This document shows positions 9,325 to 16,632 of a stretch of DNA of 64,000 nt, piece after piece (position 1 is the stretch's first letter; each line of letters starts with the position of its first letter). The DNA lies in contig JAJNNC010000015.1 of NCBI GenBank assembly GCA_021730635.1, forward strand, positions 116,119 through 180,118. Reading direction: 5' to 3'. Below the pieces are notes generated by a model that made no database searches, was not told where the DNA came from, and saw nothing but the letters and a program-made list of their open reading frames with translations. Position numbers and translations under genes: made by a program. The stretch is from Catalimonadaceae bacterium JC749 (GTDB lineage: Bacteria > Bacteroidota > Bacteroidia > Cytophagales > Cyclobacteriaceae).

Positions 9325-12129
9325 ATGATAGCACCCAAACCACAATGGTCCCTTCGCCTGTTGCGTTGGTACTGCCATCCGGACTTTGAGGAAGATATCT
9401 CAGGGGATCTGGAAGAGCTGTTTCAGCAACGGCAGCAGCAGGTGGGACAGTACAAAGCCCGCTGGTTACTCCTGCGGGATGTGCTGGTACTTTGTCGTCC
9501 GGAAATCATCGGTCTGCCTCACTTTACTTACCCAACCAACCATACCGCCATGTTCCGCAATTACTTCATCCTCACCTGGCGTTCGCTGAAGAAAAGCAGG
9601 TTATACGCATTCATTAATATCCTAAGTCTGGCCATAGCTATGGCCGTAGTGATTTTGATTGCTGTTTTTGTAAGCTATGATTTAAGCTTCGATGAATATC
9701 CTCCCAATGATGGGCACATCTATCGACATACTGTTGAGTTGGTTGGTTCGGACTGGAACTCAGCCAAATCATTTCCTGGCCTTGGTCCTTATCTGCTTGA
9801 CCATTATGGGCAGGTTGAGGATTTTACCAGAATTTATGCCACACCAGAAACTGGTTCCATTGTAACCCCTTTTCCCGGTCAGGCAAAGAAGTTTATTGAA
9901 AGGCAAGCCTATTATGCGGATGTCAATGTATTTGATTTTTTCAGCCTTCCGCTTTTGCAGGGGAATCCCGATCGGCTGTTAAACGAATCTAACCAGGTGA
10001 TGCTTTCAGCTACTTTGGCTGAAAAGTACTTTGGTGCTGACTGGCGTGATAAAAATTTATTGGGCCATACACTGCAACTGACCAACTTTGGCAACAAGGA
10101 TACAAAATTATATACCCTATCCGGGATCTTTCAAAAGCGACCTAATTCACATTTCAGGCCAGACATGATCCTTTCTATGTCATCTTTACCTAAAGAAAGA
10201 TGGGATGCGTTGGATCAGTTTAATTGGGTAGAAGCTTTTACCTATTTACAATTGCAACCTGATACTGATGTATTGCTTTTTAAAAATGCGATAGATAGCT
10301 TATTGCATGAGATTACCTGGGGTAAATCATGGCTCTTTGATTGCAAGCTGCAAAAACTCTCGGATATTCATCATATTTCACACTATAGAGATGATATGGA
10401 GGCTGGCGCTGACATCCGACTGAATTATTTTCTCATAGGTGTGGCCATCTTTATCATGATCTGTGCCTGGGTTAATTTTGTTAATATGTCCATTGCCAAA
10501 TCCTTAAAAAGGGCTAAGGAAGTGGGGGTTAGAAAAACACTAGGTGCAAACAGAGGAAGTATCGTTCTGCAATTCTTGCTGGAAGGTTTTTGGTTAAACC
10601 TGCTGAGTGGTTTGCTGGCGATCATGATCGCCTTGCTAAGCTTCCCATTACTGGATCATCATGGAATGATGATCCATACTTCATGGCCTTTACAACTGTG
10701 GGTATATGGAGCCCCTCAGTTACTACCTTTTGTACTTTTTATGGCAGGTATGATTTTGACAGGAACATTGATCTCAGGTATGTATCCTGCCCTGGTGTTA
10801 TCTTCCTATCGGCCTATCAGTGTGTTGCGTGGGCTACAAATCGTGCAGAGAGGAAGATTAGGCCTTCGCCACAGTTTACTTACTGTTCAGTTTGTGATTT
10901 CTGCCTTGTTAATGATCGGTATTTTTGCGGCTACTTCCCAACTCAATTATATGCTCAACAAAGATCTTGGATTTGAAAAAGAACAGAAATTGGTGATCTC
11001 AACCGCCGTGAATGATATCAATTCAGTAGACAATTATCTGTTACATGCCCAAAATCTTAAAAAGGAACTACAGCATATTCAGGGGGTGAAAGCAATATCG
11101 ACAGCAAGTTCTGTACCTGGCCTACTGCCAGGAGGAGATCTGATCTTATGCAGAATTGAAAAGGTTCAATTGGGTGATCCTACCTTAGAAGATATTTTCA
11201 ATGAAGGTCCCACACCCGGGATGGTTGTAGATGCTGGTTTCTTTGATTTTTATGATATTGAGCTGGTAGCAGGCCGAGGTTTTTCACCAGAAACTTTCAA
11301 TGATGCCAAATTGACCAACCAGCATTTATTGGTCAACGAGCAATTTGCAGTACTCAACGGATTTGATCCGGTGGAATCTATCGTAGGTACTATGGTCTAT
11401 GTACAGCAAAATAAAGAGGACGGTGAGGTGTTCCGCGAACCCAGAGAAATCATAGGCGTAGTTGAAAACCACCATCAATATTCAGTAAAAGAAGCCTTTC
11501 AGCCTATGGTTTTTTCGCCGGAAGGCACTACACTGAGTGCTATCCATTTTGACAAAAAAATTCCTCATGCTGGCAGTATGCGCTATTTTTCTCTGAGCAT
11601 TCCGCTGGGGGAAAATCCTAATCAACAAATTAAGCACCTCATTAATGAGGTAGAAACGCTATGGCAGCAGCATCTTCCGGAACTGGCTTTCGAATATTTC
11701 TTTCTCGATGAAGCTTTTAACCGCCAATACGAAATAGAAATCCGGATTTCAAAAATCTTCAGTGTGTTTGGAGCCTTGTCTATCTTCATCTCTTGTCTGG
11801 GCTTGTTCGGCTTATCTTCTTATTTGATCCAGCAGCGTACCAAAGAAATTGGTATCCGCAAAGTGTTGGGGGCTTCCCTGCAACATCTGTTTTCACTGCT
11901 TTCTACTAATTATATCAAACTGGTGGCTATTTCATCGCTGATGGCCATACCCATTGCCTGGTGGGGCATCCATCAATGGCTGGACAACTATGCTTTCCGC
12001 ATTGAATTACAATGGTGGTTTTTTGCGTTGCCCCTGTTGGCCCTGTTGCTCATTGCGCTGTGCACCATCAGCTTCAGAGTCATCAGTGCTGCCACAGCCA
12101 ACCCCGTGGATTCGCTGCGATATGAGTAA
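9325..12129 (+). CDS. MacB/FtsX-type ABC permease with N-terminal prefix domain
   Basis: A 934-residue inner-membrane protein of the MacB/FtsX permease superfamily. Residues 1-60 form the cytoplasmic prefix domain found on permeases paired with PadR genes (DFEEDISGDLEELF). The first helix follows FRNYFILTWRSLKKSRLYAFINILSL, then a large periplasmic MacB-like core, an FtsX core (VGVRKTLGANRGSIVLQFLLEG), a second periplasmic domain, and a second FtsX core (TKEIGIRKVLGASLQHLFSLL). The paired GIRKVLGAS-type motifs are typical of the group. Such proteins need a separate ATPase, absent here. They usually act in antimicrobial or lipoprotein export, or in mechanotransmission; the cargo is unknown. 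Confidence 0.88.
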   Translation: MIAPKPQWSLRLLRWYCHPDFEEDISGDLEELFQQRQQQVGQYKARWLLLRDVLVLCRPEIIGLPHFTYPTNHTAMFRNYFILTWRSLKKSRLYAFINILSLAIAMAVVILIAVFVSYDLSFDEYPPNDGHIYRHTVELVGSDWNSAKSFPGLGPYLLDHYGQVEDFTRIYATPETGSIVTPFPGQAKKFIERQAYYADVNVFDFFSLPLLQGNPDRLLNESNQVMLSATLAEKYFGADWRDKNLLGHTLQLTNFGNKDTKLYTLSGIFQKRPNSHFRPDMILSMSSLPKERWDALDQFNWVEAFTYLQLQPDTDVLLFKNAIDSLLHEITWGKSWLFDCKLQKLSDIHHISHYRDDMEAGADIRLNYFLIGVAIFIMICAWVNFVNMSIAKSLKRAKEVGVRKTLGANRGSIVLQFLLEGFWLNLLSGLLAIMIALLSFPLLDHHGMMIHTSWPLQLWVYGAPQLLPFVLFMAGMILTGTLISGMYPALVLSSYRPISVLRGLQIVQRGRLGLRHSLLTVQFVISALLMIGIFAATSQLNYMLNKDLGFEKEQKLVISTAVNDINSVDNYLLHAQNLKKELQHIQGVKAISTASSVPGLLPGGDLILCRIEKVQLGDPTLEDIFNEGPTPGMVVDAGFFDFYDIELVAGRGFSPETFNDAKLTNQHLLVNEQFAVLNGFDPVESIVGTMVYVQQNKEDGEVFREPREIIGVVENHHQYSVKEAFQPMVFSPEGTTLSAIHFDKKIPHAGSMRYFSLSIPLGENPNQQIKHLINEVETLWQQHLPELAFEYFFLDEAFNRQYEIEIRISKIFSVFGALSIFISCLGLFGLSSYLIQQRTKEIGIRKVLGASLQHLFSLLSTNYIKLVAISSLMAIPIAWWGIHQWLDNYAFRIELQWWFFALPLLALLLIALCTISFRVISAATANPVDSLRYE

Positions 12130-12209
12130 TATTAAGCAAAGTATTATTGCTTTTGATGCTGCTTCAGATTTTACAAAAAATACTCATTACAATTCTAAAC
12201 ACTTACTCT

Positions 12210-12623
12210 ATGGAAACTATGCATCAACACCACCGCACCACTGACCAATATTATGCAGATTATGAAGCCATTGTGAAAACCTTGCAGTATTACATAGATG
12301 GATCGATGGCTGGCAAGAGTGAGCTTATGCATGCTGCTTTTCATGAACATGCTACCATCGTGGGCTATTTTGGCGGTGGGCTGGTATTCGGCCCCATCCA
12401 AAGGCTTTACGAATTGATTGATAACAATGGTCCAGCGCCTGACATTCAACCTCATTTTGCCAGCATTGAGATGCTGGATACCATAGCCGTGGTCCGTCTG
12501 GAAGTGGCGCATTGGACAGGTAAAGTGATCGGCACTGATACGCATATGACAGATCTTTTCAATCTGATTAAGACGGAAGCCGGTTGGAAGGTCTCACAGA
12601 AGATGTTCCATTTGCATCAGTAA
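12210..12623 (+). CDS. NTF2-like / putative lumazine-binding small protein
   Basis: A 137-residue protein with an NTF2-like alpha+beta barrel pattern: an N-terminal helix (DYEAIVKTLQYYIDGSMAG), AFHEHATIVGYFGGG, then strands ending in GWKVSQKMFHLHQ. It resembles the putative lumazine-binding (SnoaL-related) proteins of Bacteroidota. The ATG at 12210 (METMHQHH) or 12219 is preferred; the longer frame from 12147 adds a hydrophobic tail-like stretch that does not fit. It follows the permease by 80 bases on the same strand. Its substrate is unknown. Confidence 0.75.
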   Translation: METMHQHHRTTDQYYADYEAIVKTLQYYIDGSMAGKSELMHAAFHEHATIVGYFGGGLVFGPIQRLYELIDNNGPAPDIQPHFASIEMLDTIAVVRLEVAHWTGKVIGTDTHMTDLFNLIKTEAGWKVSQKMFHLHQ

Positions 12624-13013
12624 GGAAACTGAAGTCTTAGGATGGTTTATGATTTTCTTTAACCCTCAACAAGCTCAATTTCATGTCTCATCAAAATACG
12701 ATCTTAACCAAAGCTAATAGCAACCTACAATTTGTATTGGATTAACATAAGTATATTTTGTCATAACCTAAAATTGAATGGCTGCTGTTGATTTCTTGCA
12801 ATTTGCCAGGAAAAATCATGAAAGTGAATCTTAGAGGCTCGTTCACTGCACACTAATATGTCTAAAGGAATAAGTATAAGTATTCAAATAAAATTATGTT
12901 TTTGCAATAAATTATATAATTTTTATTATTAACTAACGATCCGAACCCTACCCATGTAATATTTGATATCTTGCTGCATTGGGCATTCCTCTTTCTTCTA
13001 CCATCTTTACAGT
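12624..13013. other. Intergenic region, nothing recognised
   Basis: About 390 AT-rich bases. No ORF with coding character and no strong hairpin were found. The region around 12890-12930 is very AT-rich and may hold the promoter of the small gene that follows. Confidence 0.4.
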
Positions 13014-13175
13014 ATGGAAACTCTATTACAACTCTTTACAACTTCTACTACGGTAGACACGGTGCTGAGCCCACAGCCAGAGGCTAAAGCCAGACCCCAT
13101 TATATGGCCTTAACTTTTATCTATGCCGTGATCATTATCATGACCATCAGTGCTTGCATTGTGCCCATGCATTAA
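13014..13175 (+). CDS. Small single-helix membrane protein, unknown
   Basis: A 53-residue ORF starting at the ATG at 13014 (METLLQLFTTS). The C-terminal half is one hydrophobic helix (MALTFIYAVIIIMTISACIV), and the N-terminal half is polar with Pro and Lys. I do not recognise it. It resembles the short anonymous inner-membrane proteins common in this phylum. A weak stem-loop (GTTACC/GGTAAC, 13179-13217) follows the stop, supporting a separate transcript. Confidence 0.45.
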   Translation: METLLQLFTTSTTVDTVLSPQPEAKARPHYMALTFIYAVIIIMTISACIVPMH

Positions 13176-13276
13176 AAAGTTACCTTGCATGGGGCTTTCT
13201 CTTCATGTTAGGGTAACAGATCAATTTATTAACGCTAAACAATGTATTGCTGCTTAACCATCGTCTGGTATTCATT

Positions 13277-13714
13277 ATGAGCTTCATTTCCAAATCATTT
13301 CGTACTAAACCATTAACTCATATTTTGTTAGTAGATGATGAACCTAACATCAATTATCTTCATGAGATGTTGTTGCAGCAGATAGGCTTTACCCATGCCA
13401 TCAGTGCAGTCACACATGGAGAGGAAGCACTGGATTTCATTCATCAACAATGGATGGATGCTAAGATCAAAGGTATTCCTTCACAGGGAGCTAAGAAACT
13501 TATTTTGCTGGATATAGGTATGCCAGTCATGGATGGGTTTGAATTTATGGAGGCTTTGATTCATATCAAAGGCTACCAACATATTTCAGTTGTGATCCTT
13601 ACTTGCTCTTCTAACCCCATGGATCTGCAAAAGGCCAGGATGTATCCATTTCTTGATTTTTTAGAAAAGCCTCTGGGAGAAGAGAAACTTCATCATCTGC
13701 TGGAAAAAGTTTAA
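13277..13714 (+). CDS. Single-domain response regulator
   Basis: A stand-alone receiver domain of about 145 residues with no output domain. The acidic pair is Asp20/Asp21 (LLVDDEPN), the phosphorylation site is Asp79 (LLDIGMPVMDGFEF) and the conserved lysine is Lys131 (LEKPL). The ATG at 13277 (MSFISKSF) fits the domain better than the longer frame from 13247. It probably relays phosphate from a histidine kinase or hybrid kinase; none is in the window. It resembles Rcp1-type regulators, with an insertion before the phosphorylation strand (DAKIKGIPSQGAKK). Confidence 0.88.
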   Translation: MSFISKSFRTKPLTHILLVDDEPNINYLHEMLLQQIGFTHAISAVTHGEEALDFIHQQWMDAKIKGIPSQGAKKLILLDIGMPVMDGFEFMEALIHIKGYQHISVVILTCSSNPMDLQKARMYPFLDFLEKPLGEEKLHHLLEKV

Positions 13715-13976
13715 TCTTAATTTCTTTCATATCTTTCCTCATTGCTTCCAGATCTGCTTTCCTGGCATGTTATGGCATTTCTTCCAATGAACAATAGTAT
13801 AGAATAAAATGATGCGTGTAAACAATTTTTTTGGAGGTTGATCGCTAGCCATCACTAGGATATTATTGCTTTCCTTTGTAAATCAGTATAGATTACTATT
13901 ATTAATGTGGGGGAACTCTTTGTGCCTATGCATGATGGGTTTTCTACGCGACACTACAACCTAAAACTACATAGCT

Positions 13977-15095
13977 ATGTATAAGCCATTAATTAAGGCT
14001 TTTTTAGTAGGTTACCTGCTGCTTACTGTGGTGGATACCCATGGGCAAAGAAGGCCTATGATCGTATCACCGGAGCTGAACCAGGATGGTTCGGTGACTT
14101 TTCGGTATGATGGTCCCAAGGCTAAGCAGGTAGAAATTAGTGCTGAATTTTTGGAGGTACCTCAGCCATTGGAAAAAACAGATACTGCGATCTGGAGTAT
14201 TACCCTTCGCCCGGAAAAGCCAGATATCTATCCGTATTTCTTTATGGTGGATGGCATCAGGATAGCCGATCCTGCCAACCCGGATCTTTTTCCAAATGAA
14301 AAATTCAAAAGAAGCCTGGTGGAAATTCCGGGAGATACCCCTTTAATCCATGAACTACAGGAGGTTCCTCATGGCAAACTGAGTTACCGGTCCTACCCAT
14401 CTGAAGACCTTGGCGTACGCCCTTTGATCGTGTATACTCCTCCGGGATACGAGGAAAATGCGGAGCTTCGCTACCCTGTATTGTACTTGTTGCATGGTAC
14501 TACCGATACCGAAGAAACATGGACAAAAGTAGGAAAAGCCCATTGGATTCTGGATAACCTGATTGCGCAGGGTAAAGCTAAACCCATGATCGTGGTCATG
14601 CCCTATGGAAGGGCTTACCCTGTTATCAGTCGTGAATCAGGGAGTTTGAGGAACTGGGAAAATCTTCAGGTGTTTACCCCTGACTTCCTGGAAAATATCA
14701 TGCCCTTTGTAGAAAACAACTATAGAGTATTAAAGGACCCGGAAAACCGTGCCATCACAGGATTTTCCGGTGGGGGAGGTACATCCCTGTTCATAGGCCT
14801 CTCTCATCCCGAGCTGTTTGCCTGGGTGGGCGGCTTTGCGCCTGGCATGCGGGAGGAAGAATTCGACCGAAATAATGCGGTGGCTTTCCAAAATCCTGCG
14901 CAGACCAATCAACAACTAAAATTATTCTGGATAGGATGCGGTGAGGAGGATGGACTTTATCCGGTCGTCAGAAAATATCTGGATGTGCTGGAGGAAAAGG
15001 ACATTCAACATGAGACTTTTCTAACCTCAGGTGGACATACGTGGATGAATTGCCGATTATTTTTAACCGAATTCAGCCAAAAATTATTTCGTTGA
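13977..15095 (+). CDS. CE1-like esterase with N-terminal E-set domain (copy 1)
   Basis: A secreted alpha/beta-hydrolase of the esterase D / feruloyl-acetyl xylan esterase (CE1) type, 372 residues. The signal peptide ends near DTHGQ. Residues about 30-120 are an immunoglobulin-like domain (VTFRYDGPKAKQVEISAEF). The catalytic domain begins near RPLIVYTPPGYE and shows the oxyanion stretch YLLHGTTDTEETW, nucleophile Ser264 (GFSGGG), Asp325 (GEEDGLY) and His354 (GGHTW). The next gene is a close paralogue 44 bases downstream. Standing just upstream of the arabinan SusC/D genes, it may remove feruloyl or acetyl groups from pectic arabinan (inference). Confidence 0.85.
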   Translation: MYKPLIKAFLVGYLLLTVVDTHGQRRPMIVSPELNQDGSVTFRYDGPKAKQVEISAEFLEVPQPLEKTDTAIWSITLRPEKPDIYPYFFMVDGIRIADPANPDLFPNEKFKRSLVEIPGDTPLIHELQEVPHGKLSYRSYPSEDLGVRPLIVYTPPGYEENAELRYPVLYLLHGTTDTEETWTKVGKAHWILDNLIAQGKAKPMIVVMPYGRAYPVISRESGSLRNWENLQVFTPDFLENIMPFVENNYRVLKDPENRAITGFSGGGGTSLFIGLSHPELFAWVGGFAPGMREEEFDRNNAVAFQNPAQTNQQLKLFWIGCGEEDGLYPVVRKYLDVLEEKDIQHETFLTSGGHTWMNCRLFLTEFSQKLFR

Positions 15096-15139
15096 AATAT
15101 TCTCCCAAATAAGCGTCTGATCTCCCTAAACCTGCTTAT

Positions 15140-16270
15140 ATGAAAAAGCACCTGCATCTACTCATCCTTACTCTTTTTATCGGCCAGCAACCTTGGACTG
15201 AAGTGACCGCCCAGGAACGGGCACCCATACGGTCCCCTGAGTTCAATCCTGATGGCACCATCACTTTCCGGTACGACAGCCATGAAGCTTCCAAAGTTGA
15301 AATCAGTGCTGAATTCCTGCAAGAGAACCAGGCAATGATGAAAAGTGATACTTCCGGAGTGTGGAGTGTAACACTGGGCCCGTTCACACCGGATATTTAT
15401 CCTTACTTCTTTGTGGTTGATGGGGTGAATGTCGCTGACCCGGCTAATCCTGATATTTTTCCCAACGAACGATTCAAAAGAAGCCTGATTGATATTCCGG
15501 CTGGTCAACCTTTGATTCACGATTGGCAGGAGGTGCCTCATGGAGAAATTTCTTATTGCTATTATACCTCATCCTTTCTTGGACTCACCAGACCCTTACT
15601 GGTCTACACGCCTCCAGGATACCAGGAAAATACCGATCAACAATATCCTGTGCTGTACCTGATTCATGGGATGACCGATACGGAAGAAACCTGGCTGAAA
15701 GTAGGTCGTGTACACCTGATCATGGATAACCTGATTGCCCAAGGCAAAGCCAAACCTATGATCGTGGTCATGCCCTATGCGAATCCTTATCCTGCGCTAA
15801 AGAGTAAAGACAAAAGTATAGAAGCCGACTACCTGAGAACCGATCTTTTTATTGATGAGATGATGAAAGAGGTCATCCCATTCACAGAGAAAAATTACAG
15901 CGTGCTGCCGGATGCTGCCCATCGGGCCATTGCCGGGTTTTCTCTGGGAGGAAGGCAAACCCTGGCCGCAGGCTTGAGTAATCCTGACCAATTTAGTTAT
16001 GTATGTGCCTTTGCACCAGCCATTTGGGAAAGAGAGTTTGAGGAAAACTTTAGCAACCTCTATGCTTCACCAGAGACATTGAACGATCAGCTCAAACTCC
16101 TATGGGTGAGTTGCGGAAAAGCGGACTTCCTCTACGAATCGTCCACTGATTTCCTGGCAGTGCTGGATCAAAAAAATATTCAGTATGAGGCCATGATCAC
16201 AGAAGGAGGACATACCTGGATGAATGTGAGAAACTATCTGGCCAGCGTGGCCCAGAAGTTGTTTCAATAG
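15140..16270 (+). CDS. CE1-like esterase with N-terminal E-set domain (copy 2)
   Basis: A tandem paralogue of the preceding gene with the same layout: a signal peptide ending near TEVTAQ, an E-set domain, then a CE1-like alpha/beta-hydrolase domain. The catalytic residues are Ser268 in GFSLGG, Asp329 in CGKADFLY and His358 in GGHTW. The elbow here is the usual GFSLGG form, while copy 1 has GFSGGG. Both probably derive from one duplication and form a small operon. The predicted location is the periplasm or cell surface. The exact ester cleaved cannot be told from sequence. Confidence 0.85.
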   Translation: MKKHLHLLILTLFIGQQPWTEVTAQERAPIRSPEFNPDGTITFRYDSHEASKVEISAEFLQENQAMMKSDTSGVWSVTLGPFTPDIYPYFFVVDGVNVADPANPDIFPNERFKRSLIDIPAGQPLIHDWQEVPHGEISYCYYTSSFLGLTRPLLVYTPPGYQENTDQQYPVLYLIHGMTDTEETWLKVGRVHLIMDNLIAQGKAKPMIVVMPYANPYPALKSKDKSIEADYLRTDLFIDEMMKEVIPFTEKNYSVLPDAAHRAIAGFSLGGRQTLAAGLSNPDQFSYVCAFAPAIWEREFEENFSNLYASPETLNDQLKLLWVSCGKADFLYESSTDFLAVLDQKNIQYEAMITEGGHTWMNVRNYLASVAQKLFQ

Positions 16271-16580
16271 TCATTTCACTCTTTATAGTCGAAGGAACAC
16301 TACAGGTGTCTAAAGTGCTGGACATCCTTGACAAATTGTCACTTCTGTGGAAAATTCTTTAGTGTTCTTTCATCTGTGCCCTACCTAGAATTTCTTTGGT
16401 TCGTTAAGATTGTCCCCCAGTGTCAATCAATCAACCTGTATGGATGGTTCACCCATTTAACTTAATGGGGAATGCTGCTTTCATTCATTGTAATGAAAAT
16501 TTGTTATAAATAGCGATTAATTTTTAGTTCTGAAAAAAATAATTATAATAAGATGTTTGCATTTGTGTGAAATGTTTAAT
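16271..16580. other. Intergenic region upstream of susC
   Basis: About 310 bases between the esterases and the promoter element of susC. It holds a perfect 13-bp palindrome at 16329-16341 and is AT-rich towards the promoter. No ORF was recognised and there is no clear terminator. Confidence 0.4.
16329..16341. promoter_or_regulatory. TGACAAATTGTCA palindrome
   Basis: TGACAA and TTGTCA flank a single central A, forming a perfect dyad 59 bases after the esterase stop and about 290 bases before the SusC start. A near-identical site lies at 8831. It is a candidate operator with no known regulator. Confidence 0.25.
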
Positions 16581-16617
16581 TATATTTATAAATGTAAAAT
16601 ATACACTTAAATATCAA
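16581..16617 (+). promoter_or_regulatory. Shared 30-bp regulatory element, susC copy
   Basis: Bases 16581-16610 match 26511-26540 at 28 of 30 positions. Both contain TATATTTA, similar to the Bacteroidota -7 box TAnnTTTG, then a TGTA-N5-TACA dyad and CACTTAA. The susC start at 16633 lies 23 bases after the element. A promoter overlapped by an arabinose-responsive operator is the simplest reading (inference). Confidence 0.6.
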
Positions 16618-16632
16618 CCTAAACCTATCTAT

